A DNA stretch of 64,000 nt from Pseudonocardia sediminis (lineage in GTDB: Bacteria > Actinomycetota > Actinomycetes > Mycobacteriales > Pseudonocardiaceae), in assembly GCF_004217185.1 (NCBI RefSeq), contig NZ_SHKL01000001.1, positions 495,001 through 559,000 on the forward strand, given 5' to 3'. Positions 32,125-41,945 of the stretch are shown piece by piece; the stretch's first letter is position 1; each line of letters opens with the position of its first letter. The position numbers and the translations under genes were made by a program. Below the pieces are notes generated by a model. That model was not told the DNA's origin and did not search any database. It saw only the letters and a program-made list of their open reading frames with translations.

Positions 32125-32937
32125 TCAGCGGCTGGCCGCGCGGCGGTACTGCGCGGTTGCGAGCGGGGCGAACACCGCGATCACCGCGGCCGCCCAGATC
32201 AGCGTGTAGAGCTGCGGGTGCTGCAGCGACCAGGCCTCGGACGGGATCGCGTTCGGGTTCGGGTCGGGGTTGCCGAACAGCTCCCGGGCGGCCTGGGTGA
32301 CCGCCGAGACGGGGTTCCACTCCGCGAAGACCTTTAGCGGGCCGGGCAGCGTCCCGAGCGGGACGAACGTGTTGGCCACGAACGTCAGCGGGAAGATGAT
32401 GATGAACGAGGCGTTGTTGATGACCTCGGGGCTGGGGATGAGCAGCCCGACCCACGCCATGATCCAGGAGATCGCGTAGGCGAACACCAGCAGCAGGACG
32501 AAGCCCCACAGGGCCTCGAGCGGCGAGGTGTTGATCCGCCATCCGACGAGCAGCCCGGTCACCGACATCACGACCAGCACGATCACGTTGTTGACGACGT
32601 CGGACAGGGTCCGGCCGGTCAGCACGGCCGACGGCGACATGGGCAGCGACCGGAAGCGGTCGATGATGCCCTTCTTGACGTCCTCGGCGAGCCCGGCGCC
32701 GGTGTTCGTCGCCCCGAACACGACGGTCTGGGCGAAGATCCCGGCGATCAGGAACTCCCGGTAGCCCGCGCCACCGCCGCTGGGGTCGATCGCGCCGCCG
32801 AACACGAACGCGAACAGCAGCACGAACATGATCGGCGAGAGCGTTGTGAAGACCAGCAGGTCCGGCACCCGCTTGATCTTGATCAGGTTCCGCTTGGCGA
32901 CGACCGCCGCGTCGGAGGCCGTGTTCAGGACGCTCAT
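32125..32937 (-). CDS. ABC-2 type exporter permease (DrrB-like)
   Basis: 270 aa from ATG 32937. Six hydrophobic helices and the ABC-2 permease signature (LAEDVKKGIIDRFRSLPMSPSAV). It pairs with the ATPase encoded immediately upstream, whose stop overlaps this start by 4 nt (ATGA). Together they resemble daunorubicin-type DrrAB exporters. Confidence 0.9.
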   Translation of the reverse strand: MSVLNTASDAAVVAKRNLIKIKRVPDLLVFTTLSPIMFVLLFAFVFGGAIDPSGGGAGYREFLIAGIFAQTVVFGATNTGAGLAEDVKKGIIDRFRSLPMSPSAVLTGRTLSDVVNNVIVLVVMSVTGLLVGWRINTSPLEALWGFVLLLVFAYAISWIMAWVGLLIPSPEVINNASFIIIFPLTFVANTFVPLGTLPGPLKVFAEWNPVSAVTQAARELFGNPDPNPNAIPSEAWSLQHPQLYTLIWAAAVIAVFAPLATAQYRRAASR

Positions 32938-33923
32938 GACCGCACCTCCGCCGTCGCCGGCGCGTTCGTGTCGGAGCCGGACTCGCCGGTGGGGCGTCCG
33001 GTGAGGGTGAGGAACACGTCGTCGAGCGTCGGGCGGCGCAGGCCCGCGTCGTCGACCTTGACCCCGCCGTCGCGGAGGCGGTCCAGGGCGTCGCGCAGCA
33101 CGTCGACCCCGCCGGAGACCGGCATCGTCATCGACCGGCGGTGCTCGTCGAGGACCGGTGCGCCGACCCCGAGCGGGCTCATCAGCTCGGCGACCGGCGC
33201 CAGGGCGTCCGGGTCCGAGACCGTGATCTCCAGCCGCTCGCCGCCGACCTGGGCCTTGAGCTGGTCGGCCGTGCCGGTCGCGATCACCTTGCCGTGGTCG
33301 ATGACCACGATCTCGTCGGCCAGTGCGTCGGCCTCCTCCAGGTACTGCGTGGTGAGCAGCACCGTCGTCCCGCGGGAGACGAGCCCGCGGATCACGTCCC
33401 ACAGGTCGGTGCGGCTGCGCGGGTCCAGACCGGTGGTCGGCTCGTCGAGCAGCAGCACCGGCGGGTCGGCGACCAGCGCCCCCGCCAGGTCGAGGCGGCG
33501 GCGCATGCCGCCGGAGTAGGTGCGGGTCGGGCGGTCGCCGGCGTCGGCGAGGTCGAACTGCACGAGCAGCTCACGGGCCCGCTCACGGCTCTTCCTGCGA
33601 CCGAGCCGGTAGAGCCGGCCGATCATCTCGAGGTTCTCGTAGCCGGTGAGGTACTCGTCGACGGCCGCGTACTGGCCCGAGAGCCCGATCCGGCTGCGGA
33701 CCCCGCGCGGGTTCGCGATGACGTCCACGCCGGCGACCTCGGCCTCCCCGGCGTCGGGTTTCAGCAGCGTGGTCAGCACGCGTACCGCCGTCGTCTTGCC
33801 TGCGCCGTTCGGGCCGAGCAGGCCCAGCACGGTGCCCTCGCGGACGGACAGGTCGACGCCGTCGAGCGCCTTCACCGACCCGTAGTGCTTGACCAGACCG
33901 GTGGCGCGGATCGCGTCCGCCAT
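32934..33923 (-). CDS. ABC exporter ATP-binding protein (DrrA-like)
   Basis: 329 aa from ATG 33923 with GAGGGGGAA upstream. Walker A GPNGAGKTT (about 40-48), signature YSGGMRRRLDL (about 140), Walker B LLLDEPTTGLD (about 158), switch His replaced by Gln in LLTTQYLEEAD, which is normal in the DrrA subfamily. The C-terminal extension (about 230-329) is also typical of DrrA. It drives the adjacent permease, probably exporting a hydrophobic compound. Confidence 0.93.
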   Translation of the reverse strand: MADAIRATGLVKHYGSVKALDGVDLSVREGTVLGLLGPNGAGKTTAVRVLTTLLKPDAGEAEVAGVDVIANPRGVRSRIGLSGQYAAVDEYLTGYENLEMIGRLYRLGRRKSRERARELLVQFDLADAGDRPTRTYSGGMRRRLDLAGALVADPPVLLLDEPTTGLDPRSRTDLWDVIRGLVSRGTTVLLTTQYLEEADALADEIVVIDHGKVIATGTADQLKAQVGGERLEITVSDPDALAPVAELMSPLGVGAPVLDEHRRSMTMPVSGGVDVLRDALDRLRDGGVKVDDAGLRRPTLDDVFLTLTGRPTGESGSDTNAPATAEVRS

Positions 33924-34021
33924 CGTGGTTCCCCCTCGTGTTCGCCGCCCTCGTCGGAGCGGTGACCACTGTGCCCGAGACCCCCGACGGTTTTCGACGG
34001 GGTTGTCCTCGGTGGAGGGAG

Positions 34022-35242
34022 TCAGCGCGTGCGAGCGGCGTGTGCGAGAAGCATCCGTCGTCCGAGCAGCATCAGCGCGGCGGAGACGAGCATGACCACC
34101 GCCGAGACCGTCCACGCCGTCGGGAACGAGGCGTGCGCGGCCAGGGTCCCGAACACGATCGGACCGGCGAACCCGCCCGCGTACACCCCGACCTGCACGA
34201 TCGACGTCGCCGCCGCCGGGGCCGACGGGTTGAGCCGCACCACCGCGAACTGCAGCAGCCCCGGCCAGGCCCAGCCCAGCCCGAACGCCAGGATCGTGCC
34301 GATGATCAGCGCGGGCGCGCCCGGCACGGCGAGCAGCCCGAACCCGGCCGCACCCAAGGCCAGACTCCCGGACACGAACGCGATGTGCTGCCCCTCGCGG
34401 CGCCCATTCTCGTTCCGGCGAGCCTCCTCTCGGCGGTCCGCCAGCCAGCCGTGCAGCATCCGCATGCTCAGACCCACGACGCTGCCCATGGTCAGCACCA
34501 GCCCGGCCAGACCCGGGTCGACGCCGCGGTCCACGGCCGAGGCGACGAGAAAGATGCCCAGCGCCGTCGCGGTGCCGGCGGCCAGCCCGGAGGCGGCGCC
34601 GATCACGCCGAGCGCGGCCGTCGCCCGCTGACCCTTGACCGGCTTCGACGGTGGCGGCTCGGTGTTCGCCCTGGGCGTCAGGCTCCACGCGCACAGGGCC
34701 AGCACGGCGCCGATCACGTAGGCCCAGCGCCACCCGATCGTCAGCGCGATGCCCGGGACGGCGGCGCCGGCGAGCAGCGTCGCGGTCGGGATGGCCGCCT
34801 GCTTGACGCCGAACGACAGTCCCAGCCGGTGGTCGGGCACCGTCCGCGCCAGCGTCAGGTTCGACGACAGCTGCCCCATCACGTTGCACCAGGCCCCGCA
34901 CAGCAGCAGCACCACCAGCGAGGTGAAGCTGCGCGCCCCGACCGCGAGCGCGGCCATCAGCACGGCCGCGCCGACGACGGCGATCCGGCTCGTCACCCGC
35001 GAGCCGGTCCGCTCGACGATCATGCCGACCGGCAGCGAGAAGAACGCGCTGACGCCGAAGTAGAGCGCCACCACCAGTCCCAGGCCGGACGGGTCGAACC
35101 CCAGCTCGGAGGTGAGCTGGACCGACAGCGCACCGGTCAGGAACACCGGCAGCACCGACACCGTCGTCACCGCGACGGCGCCCGCCGCCACCCGGAACGC
35201 GGTCGGTCCGGCGGTGGTGTCGGATTCGGTTGCGATGCTCAC
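34022..35242 (-). CDS. MFS transporter
   Basis: 406 aa from GTG 35242; a frame opening further at 35302 adds 20 doubtful residues. Twelve predicted transmembrane helices. The segment after helix 2 reads GMIVERTGSRVTSR, equivalent to the MFS GxxxDRxGRR loop. It resembles the cyanate/nitrate-type or YbfB-like small-molecule permeases; substrate unknown. Its 3' end is 98 nt from the ABC ATPase start on the same strand. Confidence 0.83.
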   Translation of the reverse strand: MSIATESDTTAGPTAFRVAAGAVAVTTVSVLPVFLTGALSVQLTSELGFDPSGLGLVVALYFGVSAFFSLPVGMIVERTGSRVTSRIAVVGAAVLMAALAVGARSFTSLVVLLLCGAWCNVMGQLSSNLTLARTVPDHRLGLSFGVKQAAIPTATLLAGAAVPGIALTIGWRWAYVIGAVLALCAWSLTPRANTEPPPSKPVKGQRATAALGVIGAASGLAAGTATALGIFLVASAVDRGVDPGLAGLVLTMGSVVGLSMRMLHGWLADRREEARRNENGRREGQHIAFVSGSLALGAAGFGLLAVPGAPALIIGTILAFGLGWAWPGLLQFAVVRLNPSAPAAATSIVQVGVYAGGFAGPIVFGTLAAHASFPTAWTVSAVVMLVSAALMLLGRRMLLAHAARTR

Positions 35243-35317
35243 GATGAGCAACGCTAACCGATTCGTCCGGATCCCGGGCCCGTCCCGCGACAGAACCCAC
35301 ACCGCCCGGGCGCTGTC

Positions 35318-35476
35318 CGGAGGTCTCGGAGGGTCCCCTCGCTCACCGGGGCGCCCCGAAGGTTCCCCCGGCGACAGGAGCGCGCGGCCCGGCGCCCGCG
35401 CGCGCGGCCGCGGTGGACGTCCCGCGGGGTCCCCTCGCTCACCATGACGACCCGAGGGGTCCCTTCGGACCGTCCC
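35318..35476. repeat. cluster of dispersed GAGCGAGGGGACCC repeats
   Basis: In this 240-nt intergenic region the motif GGGTCCCCTCGCTCACC with a preceding GACnTCCnG occurs at 35318-35347 and 35415-35443. Degenerate relatives lie at 35353-35372 (CCCCGAAGGTTCCCC) and 35448-35476 (CCCGAGGGGTCCCTTCGG). The same family reappears at 53969-54025. They look like an intergenic REP-like family. Confidence 0.6.
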
Positions 35477-35482
35477 GGGGAC

Positions 35483-37093
35483 TCAGCCCCGGATGCGGGA
35501 CTCGCCGTGCCCGGACCACTCCTTCTCGCGGAGCTCGAACTTCTGCACCTTGCCGGTGGAGGTCTTGGGCAGCTCGTCGACGATCTCGACCGACTTCGGC
35601 GCCTTGTAGCGGGCGATCTTCGTCTTCACGTGGTCGATCAGGTTCTGCGGCTCCGCCGAGGCGCCCTGCTTGAGCACGACGAAGGCCTTCGGGACCTCAC
35701 CCCACTTCTCGTCCGGCACCCCGACGACGGCGGCCTCGAGCACCGACTCGTGGGACACGACGGCCTGCTCCACCTCGACGGTCGAGATGTTCTCCCCGCC
35801 GGAGATGACGACGTCCTTGGCCCGGTCGCGCAGCTCGACGTAGCCGTCGGGGTGCACGACGCCGAGGTCGCCGGAGTGGAACCAGCCGCCGGCGAACGCC
35901 TCGTCGGTCTTCTCCGGGTCGAGGTAGTAGCCCTTCATGACGTTGTTGCCGCGCATCACGATCTCGCCCATCGACGCGCCGTCGGCGGGGACGTCGTTCA
36001 TCTGCTCGTCGACGACGCGGACGCGGTCGGCGCAGATCATCCCGACGCCCTGGCGGGCCTGCAGCGCGGCGCGCTCCTCGGCGTCGAGGTCGTCCCAGGC
36101 GTGCTGGTACTGGTTCACCGAGTACGGCCCGTAGGTCTCGGTGAGGCCGTAGACGTGCACGATCCGGAAGCCCATCCGCTCCATCTGCAGGATCGTGGTC
36201 GGGCTCGGCGGGGCGCCCGCGGTGGTGATCACCAGCTGGTAGTCCAGGGTGACCGCCTCGGGCGCGTTCATGATCGTCGTGACGACGGTCGGGGCGCCGT
36301 TGAGGTGGGTGACGCCGTGCTCGGAGATCAGGCCCCAGATGACGTCGCCGCGCACTTCCCGCAGGCAGACGTGGGTGCCGCCGATCGCCGTCACGGCCCA
36401 GGGGGTGCACCAGCCGTTGCAGTGGAACATCGGCAGCGTCCACAGGTACACCGAGTCCGGGGTGTGCGTGGAGTGCACGATCTCGCCGAACGAGTTCAGG
36501 TACGCGCCGCGGTGGTGGTACTCGACGCCCTTGGGGTTGCCGGTCGTACCGGACGTGTAGTTGATCGAGAGCGTGCCGCGCTCGTCGTCGACGGTCCAGG
36601 GCAGCGGCTCGTCGGAACCGCGCGCGAGCAGATCGGCGTAGGACACGCCGGAGCCGGTGCCGTCACCGGGCGCGACGTCGTCGACGACGGTGACGATCTC
36701 GGTGACCGTCTTCAGGTCGTCGGCGACCGGGCGCACGGTCTCGTAGAGGACCGCGTCCACGACCAGGGTCTTCGCGCCCGAGTGGTCGAGGATGTAGCGG
36801 ACCTCCTCGGTGGACAGGCGCGTGTTGATCGCGACCAGCACCGCCCCGGCCAGGGGCACCGCGAAGTGCGCGATCAGCATCTCGGGCACGTTCGGCAGCA
36901 GGTAGGCGACGCGGTCGCCGGCCTGCACGCCCGAGGCCTGCAGGGCCCGCGCGACGCGGGTGGCCTCGGCGGCGAACTCCGCGTAGGTGTGCCGCCGGGC
37001 CCCGTAGACGATCGCCGTCTTGTCCCCGAACACGTCCGCGGAGCGCCCCAGGAACGCCAGCGGTGTCAGGGGCGTGGTCCAGACGTCGGTCAT
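35483..37093 (-). CDS. AMP-forming acyl-CoA synthetase
   Basis: 536 aa ANL-superfamily enzyme. P-loop YTSGTTGNPKG (about 176-186), aromatic/adenine motif HVYGLTETYGPY, HSGDLGVVHPDGY hinge, and catalytic Lys in LPKTSTGKVQKFEL (about 515). It activates a fatty or aromatic acid via acyl-AMP to acyl-CoA. The sequence is of the medium/long-chain branch (FadD/AlkK-like). Monocistronic or followed only by intergenic repeats. Confidence 0.9.
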   Translation of the reverse strand: MTDVWTTPLTPLAFLGRSADVFGDKTAIVYGARRHTYAEFAAEATRVARALQASGVQAGDRVAYLLPNVPEMLIAHFAVPLAGAVLVAINTRLSTEEVRYILDHSGAKTLVVDAVLYETVRPVADDLKTVTEIVTVVDDVAPGDGTGSGVSYADLLARGSDEPLPWTVDDERGTLSINYTSGTTGNPKGVEYHHRGAYLNSFGEIVHSTHTPDSVYLWTLPMFHCNGWCTPWAVTAIGGTHVCLREVRGDVIWGLISEHGVTHLNGAPTVVTTIMNAPEAVTLDYQLVITTAGAPPSPTTILQMERMGFRIVHVYGLTETYGPYSVNQYQHAWDDLDAEERAALQARQGVGMICADRVRVVDEQMNDVPADGASMGEIVMRGNNVMKGYYLDPEKTDEAFAGGWFHSGDLGVVHPDGYVELRDRAKDVVISGGENISTVEVEQAVVSHESVLEAAVVGVPDEKWGEVPKAFVVLKQGASAEPQNLIDHVKTKIARYKAPKSVEIVDELPKTSTGKVQKFELREKEWSGHGESRIRG

Positions 37094-37185
37094 CGTCGAC
37101 TCCGATCGCGGGGGTGCGGGGCGAGAGGGATCCTCACGAATCCCCGCCGCCCCGGCAACCCACCCGGCGTCGTAGCCGGGACGCG

Positions 37186-37380
37186 TCAGTCCTCGGTGAT
37201 CGTGATGGCGGCCTTGGGGCAGCTGCGGGCGGCCTCCTCGACCTTCGGGCGCAGCTCCTCGCCGGGCTTCTCGTCGAGGATGTAGAGGTAGTCGTCGTCA
37301 CGCACCTCGAACACCTCGGGCGCGACGCCCATACAGACGGCGTTGCTCTCGCAGAGGTCGAAATCCACATTCACCTTCAT
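37186..37380 (-). CDS. 3Fe-4S-type ferredoxin
   Basis: 64 aa from ATG 37380. Cys pattern CESNAVC (positions 10 and 16) and SCPKAAI with a residue other than Cys at the usual second ligand, which is typical of the 3Fe-4S ferredoxins that feed cytochromes P450 and related oxygenases. No P450 lies next to it in this window, so its partner is elsewhere. The frame is open far upstream but only this part is family-like. Confidence 0.88.
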   Translation of the reverse strand: MKVNVDFDLCESNAVCMGVAPEVFEVRDDDYLYILDEKPGEELRPKVEEAARSCPKAAITITED

Positions 37381-37463
37381 GCCGCCATGGTGCACCGGAT
37401 CGATACCCCGCGCCGGACTGAGTGTGCCCTGACCTGCGGTAATGCTTGCCTGATCGGAGCCGG

Positions 37464-37751
37464 TCAGGAGCGCTCGACGGTCGTCGCCGCGGCCGGGACG
37501 AGCGGCCGGACGGCACCGGTGCCGGCCGCCGGGTTGGTGGGCGGCGGAGTGGTGCGCGGGACGACGACGGACGCGGTGGTCACCGGCCTGTTCGTCAGGA
37601 TCGTCATCGGCGTGCGGGCCACCGTGTCGGCGCCGCTCGGGGATCCGCCGCCGTGCTGGGCGGTGGCCAGGAGGGCGGCCGTGAACAGGGTCAGCCCGCA
37701 CGCCAGCGTGGCGCTCAGGGCGATCAGACGTGCTCTGCGGGTGCCGTCCAT
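37464..37751 (-). CDS. small single-span membrane protein, unknown
   Basis: 95 aa from ATG 37751 with a strong GGAGGAG 5 nt upstream. A basic start (MDGTRRARLIAL), one transmembrane helix at about 8-29, then a Thr/Pro/Ala-rich exported tail. Not recognised beyond this. Confidence 0.6.
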   Translation of the reverse strand: MDGTRRARLIALSATLACGLTLFTAALLATAQHGGGSPSGADTVARTPMTILTNRPVTTASVVVPRTTPPPTNPAAGTGAVRPLVPAAATTVERS

Positions 37752-37877
37752 GGCTCTCCTCCGTCGCGGCGACGGCCGCGCGGAAAAGCCGTGGGGAGCG
37801 GCGGCGGTCGTCGACTGCGACATCGCAGACGTCCGGTCGCCGCGTTACCCGAAAAGCTGATCTTGATCGCAAGTTAG

Positions 37878-37909
37878 GCCGTTCGGCCGTATCACTACGA
37901 CCGAACGGC
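37878..37909 (-). terminator. hairpin after the acyl-CoA synthetase gene
   Basis: GCCGTTCGG and CCGAACGGC (9-bp perfect stem, 14-nt loop) lie 17 nt beyond the stop of the synthetase on the minus strand. It could stop transcription before the small membrane-protein gene. Confidence 0.5.
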
Positions 37910-37925
37910 GGTACCGAGAGAGCGT

Positions 37926-39815
37926 CTACTCGCGACGGAGCACCGGGCGCAGCGTGTCGAGGACGGAGGCGTCGTCGATCGTGGACGGAACCGGCTCGTC
38001 GTGACCGTCGGCGATCCCGCGCATCGTCTTGCGCAGGATCTTGCCCGACCGTGTCTTGGGCAGGGCCGGGACGACCGCGACGTCCTTGAGCGAGGCGACC
38101 GCGCCGATCTGGTCGCGGACCATCTCCACCAGCTCGCCGCGGAGCTTCTCCTCGTACCCGTCGGCGTCGGCGTCCACGCCGGACTTGAGCACGACGAACC
38201 CGCGCGGGATCTGGCCCTTCATGGTGTCGGCGACCCCGATCACCGCGCACTCGGCGACGTCGGCGTGCCCGGCCAGGACCTCCTCCATCCCGCCGGTGGA
38301 CAGGCGGTGGCCGGCCACGTTGATCACGTCGTCGGTGCGGCCCATCACGAACACGTAGCCGTCGCCGTCGAGGTGCCCGCCGTCGCCGGTGAGGTAGTAG
38401 CCGGAGAACGCCGACATGTAGGACTGGACGAAGCGCTCGTCGTCGTTCCACAGGGTCAGCAGCGAGCCCGGGGGCATCGGCAGCTTGACCACGATCGCGC
38501 CGTCGGTGCCGGCCTCGACCGGCTTGCCGTCGGTGTCGAGAACCTGCACGTCCCAGCCCGGCATCGGGCGGGTCGGTGAACCGGGCTTGATCTCGAGCAG
38601 CTCGATCCCGGCCGGGTCGGCCGCGATCGGCCAGCCGGTCTCGGTCTGCCACCAGTGGTCGATCACGGGGATCCCCAGCAGCTCGGAGGCCCATCGGTAG
38701 GTCTCCGGGTCCAGGCGCTCCCCGGCCAGGAACAGGTACTTCAGCTTCGACAGGTCGTAGTCCTTCGTGAACGTCCCGTCCGGGTCCTCCTTCTTGATCG
38801 CCCGGAACGCCGTCGGCGCGGTGAACATGCTCGTGACGTCGTTCTCGGCGATCACCCGCCAGAACTGCCCGGCGTCCGGCGTGCCGACCGGCTTGCCCTC
38901 GTAGAGCACGGTCGTGGCCCCGGCCAGCAGCGGCGCGTAGACGATGTAGGAGTGCCCGACGACCCAGCCGACGTCGGACGCGGTGAACATCGCCTCGCCC
39001 GGGCCGACGTCGTAGACGTTGGGCATCGACCAGTTCAGGGCCGTCGCGTAGCCGCCGGTGTCGCGCACGACGCCCTTGGGTTTCCCGGTCGTCCCCGAGG
39101 TGTAGAGGATGTAGAGCGGGTCGGTGCTCCTGACCGGCACCGGGTCGGCCGGGGTCGCGGTCCTCACGGCCTCGGCCCAGTCGACGTCCTTCTCGCCCAT
39201 CGACGCCTCCGCCTGCGGGCGCTGCAGCACGACGTTGCGCTCGGGCTTGTGCGTCGAGAGCTCGATGGCCTTGTCCAGCAGCGGCTTGTACTCGATGACG
39301 CGTTTGCCCTCGATGCCGCAGGAGGCCGACACCATGACCTTCGGGGCGGCGTCGTCGATGCGGACCGCGAGCTCCTTGGCCGCGAACCCGCCGAACACGA
39401 CCGAGTGGATCGCGCCCAGACGTGCGCAGGCCAGCATCGCGATCGCGGCCTCGGGGACCATCGGCATGTAGAGCACGACCCGGTCGCCGTAGCCGACGCC
39501 CAGGTCACGCAGCACGCCGGCGAACGTCGCGACCTCGTCGCGCAGCTGTGCGTAGGTGTAGGTGCGCTTGGTGCCGGTGACGGGGGAGTCGTAGACCAGC
39601 GCCGCCTGCTCGCCACGGCCGGCGTCGACGTGACGGTCCAGCGCGTTGTGGGAGATGTTGAGCTCCCCGTCGGGGAACCAGCGGTAGAACGGCGGGTTCG
39701 ACTCGTCCAGCGCGCGCGTCGGGGCCTTGTACCAGTCCAGCGACTCGGTGGCGCGCAGCCAGAACCCCTCACGGTCCTCGACGCTGGATCGGAAGATCTC
39801 CTCGTAGGTGCCCAC
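37926..39815 (-). CDS. acetyl/propionyl-CoA synthetase (PrpE-like)
   Basis: 629 aa from GTG 39815. It has the ACS_N domain (YEEIFRSSVEDREGFW), P-loop YTSGTTGKPKG (about 235-245), WWQTETGWP, and the acetylatable catalytic lysine in PKTRSGKILRK (about 595). The length and WWQTETG/NVYDVGPG features favour propionyl-CoA synthetase over acetyl-CoA synthetase. It activates short-chain acids. Regulation by lysine acylation is expected from the family. Confidence 0.9.
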   Translation of the reverse strand: MGTYEEIFRSSVEDREGFWLRATESLDWYKAPTRALDESNPPFYRWFPDGELNISHNALDRHVDAGRGEQAALVYDSPVTGTKRTYTYAQLRDEVATFAGVLRDLGVGYGDRVVLYMPMVPEAAIAMLACARLGAIHSVVFGGFAAKELAVRIDDAAPKVMVSASCGIEGKRVIEYKPLLDKAIELSTHKPERNVVLQRPQAEASMGEKDVDWAEAVRTATPADPVPVRSTDPLYILYTSGTTGKPKGVVRDTGGYATALNWSMPNVYDVGPGEAMFTASDVGWVVGHSYIVYAPLLAGATTVLYEGKPVGTPDAGQFWRVIAENDVTSMFTAPTAFRAIKKEDPDGTFTKDYDLSKLKYLFLAGERLDPETYRWASELLGIPVIDHWWQTETGWPIAADPAGIELLEIKPGSPTRPMPGWDVQVLDTDGKPVEAGTDGAIVVKLPMPPGSLLTLWNDDERFVQSYMSAFSGYYLTGDGGHLDGDGYVFVMGRTDDVINVAGHRLSTGGMEEVLAGHADVAECAVIGVADTMKGQIPRGFVVLKSGVDADADGYEEKLRGELVEMVRDQIGAVASLKDVAVVPALPKTRSGKILRKTMRGIADGHDEPVPSTIDDASVLDTLRPVLRRE

Positions 39816-40062
39816 GTCCCGCGACCTCTCTGTACTCGTCCGCATCCGGAGCCGTCCGGGCTCGGAGTTCGTGACCGCCGACACTATGGGCTGGCACCGA
39901 CAGTTCGCAGCCCGTCGATCGGGCAGTGCCGCCCGACCGCTCGTCCCTTCCGGGCGACCGATCGGCCGAGAGTCACCGGTGATCGACGTAACGTGACCAC
40001 GAACGAGATCGACATCCCCCGTGCGGGGCCGAACCGTCGAGCCCCGACCATCGGGAGGCGCG

Positions 40063-41355
40063 GTGATCGGGACGTCCGGAGGCCGGACGCGTGTGCTGGG
40101 CGGCCTCGCCGTGCTCGCGACCCTCGCGATGGCCGCCCTGGCCGGAGGGTGCGCGCGGGCGCAGTCGATCGCGACGGCCGCGACGTCGTGCGGCGCGTCC
40201 TGGGTGACCGGCTGGCACGCCTCCGAGCAGTCCGTCCCGGGTGACCAGCTGGCCGGCCGCACGCTGCGGATGCAGGCCCGCCCCCAAACCGACGGCACGC
40301 AGGTGCGGCTGCGGCTGTCCAACCGCTACGGCGACGGTCCGCTGGTGATCGCGGCGATGACGGTCGCCCGCGGCGGCTCCGGCCCGTCCGCGACCGACGT
40401 CGTGCCGCTGCGGGTGGCCGGGCTCGCGGGCGTCACGATCCTCGCCGGGCAGGACGTGCTCACCGACCCGGTGCCCGTCGCCGTCACCGCCGGGGTGCCG
40501 CTGGCGGTGAGCCTGTTCCTGGTCGAGGTCCCGACCCGGATCAGCTCGCACCCGGTGGCCCTGCAGTCGGCCTACCTCTCGAAGCACGGCGACGCGACGA
40601 CGAGCCCGACCGGCGCCGGGTTCGACACGACGCTGCAGTCCTGGCCGGTGCTGGCCGGGATCGACGTGCTCGCCGGACGTCCGGCCGCGTCGGTGGTCCT
40701 CATCGGCGACTCGCTCGTCGACGGCGTCGGCAGCACCCCGGACGGGCAGGACCGCCTGACCGACGCGCTCGCGGCCCGTCTGCGCGGTGCGGGCGGCGAC
40801 CGGACGATGACGGTGCTCAACGCGGGCCTGTCGCGTAACCAGCTCCTCGACGACGACCCGAACGACGGCGGCGACTCACCACAGACCCGCTTCGACGCCG
40901 ACGTGGGCGGCGAGCCCGCGACCCGCGACGTCCTGCTGCAGGCCGGCACGAACGACATCGAGGCCGGCGCGAGCGCGTCGGAGATCGTCGACGGCCTCGC
41001 GCGCTTCGCCGACACCGTCCGCGCGTCCGGGCGCCGGGTGTTCCTGGTGACGATCCCGCCGTCGACGCTGTCGGTCCGCGGGACGCCGCTGGGTGCCGCC
41101 GTGCGCGACGAGGTCAACGACTGGGTGCGGACCCGGGGAGCGACCCGGGCCGACGGCGTCGTCGACTTCGCCGCCGCACTGGCCGACCCGGCCGACCCGC
41201 GACGGCTGCGCCCGGCGTTCGACTCCGGGGACGGGCTGCACCCGTCCCCGGCCGGCTACCGGGCACTGGCCGACGCGATCCCCGTCCAGGCACTGAGCGG
41301 GAGCCCGTGCCTGGCCAGGGACGGCGCGACCCCCGTCGTCGCCGAGGGCCGCTGA
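40063..41355 (+). CDS. SGNH/GDSL-family lipoprotein esterase
   Basis: 430 aa from GTG 40063 with GGAGG 5 nt upstream. The N-terminus is a lipoprotein signal (hydrophobic run then LAGGC), so it should be anchored outside the membrane. A jelly-roll-like region (about 40-190) precedes the SGNH core: IGDSLVDG (about 212), the Asn of GTND (about 296) and DGLHPS (about 388) are all present. Substrate, perhaps an acylated polysaccharide, is not shown by the sequence. Confidence 0.87.
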   Translation: MIGTSGGRTRVLGGLAVLATLAMAALAGGCARAQSIATAATSCGASWVTGWHASEQSVPGDQLAGRTLRMQARPQTDGTQVRLRLSNRYGDGPLVIAAMTVARGGSGPSATDVVPLRVAGLAGVTILAGQDVLTDPVPVAVTAGVPLAVSLFLVEVPTRISSHPVALQSAYLSKHGDATTSPTGAGFDTTLQSWPVLAGIDVLAGRPAASVVLIGDSLVDGVGSTPDGQDRLTDALAARLRGAGGDRTMTVLNAGLSRNQLLDDDPNDGGDSPQTRFDADVGGEPATRDVLLQAGTNDIEAGASASEIVDGLARFADTVRASGRRVFLVTIPPSTLSVRGTPLGAAVRDEVNDWVRTRGATRADGVVDFAAALADPADPRRLRPAFDSGDGLHPSPAGYRALADAIPVQALSGSPCLARDGATPVVAEGR

Positions 41356-41372
41356 GAGCTGCCGGGGCGGTC

Positions 41373-41591
41373 TCAGGCCAGCGCGTAGCCCGCCTCGTCG
41401 ACGGCGGCGGCGATCGCGGCATGGTCGAGCTCGCGGTCCGAGGTGACGGTCACGCCGCCCGACTCCAGGTCGACGGCGACCTCGGTGACGCCCTCGATCT
41501 CGCTGATCTCCTCGGTGACCGAGGCGACGCAGTGCTGGCAGGTCATGCCGGTGACGATGATGTCGGTGCGGTGCGTGGTGTCGATCGACAC
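41373..41591 (-). CDS. copZ: copper chaperone, heavy-metal-associated domain
   Basis: 72 aa from GTG 41591 with AGGAGG upstream. HMA fold with the MTCQHC Cu(I)-binding motif (about 15-20). It is encoded 34 nt downstream of csoR, so it is probably controlled by that repressor. No CopA ATPase is adjacent. Confidence 0.9.
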   Translation of the reverse strand: MSIDTTHRTDIIVTGMTCQHCVASVTEEISEIEGVTEVAVDLESGGVTVTSDRELDHAAIAAAVDEAGYALA

Positions 41592-41625
41592 GGGTTCCTC
41601 CTGGGAGCTGGTGATCGGGGTGGGG

Positions 41626-41907
41626 TCAGGACCGGACGAGCCGGGCGATCGCGTCCGTGGCCTCCTGGACCTTCGCCTCGCCCTCGGCGGTGCCGGCGCG
41701 CGCGGCGTCGGCCACACACCCGGACATGTGCTCGGAGAGCAGTTCCAGGGCGAAGGACTGCAGTGCCCGGGTGGCCGCGGAGACCTGGGTCAGCACGTCG
41801 ATGCAGTAGACGTCCTCGTCGACCATCCTCTGCAGGCCGCGCACCTGGCCCTCGATCCGACGCAGCCTGCGCAGGTGCTCGTCACGGTGATCGGTGTAGG
41901 CGGGCAT
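41626..41907 (-). CDS. csoR: CsoR-family copper-sensing repressor
   Basis: 93 aa from ATG 41907 with GAGGA upstream. All-alpha CsoR/RcnR fold. The three Cu(I) ligands of CsoR are present: Cys in VYCIDV, His in SEHM and Cys in SGCV. Copper binding releases DNA. The dyad at 41946-41960 is a likely operator. Confidence 0.93.
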   Translation of the reverse strand: MPAYTDHRDEHLRRLRRIEGQVRGLQRMVDEDVYCIDVLTQVSAATRALQSFALELLSEHMSGCVADAARAGTAEGEAKVQEATDAIARLVRS

Positions 41908-41945
41908 CGTTCCTCCTCGGGCGCAGCCACGAACAGCTCCCATCA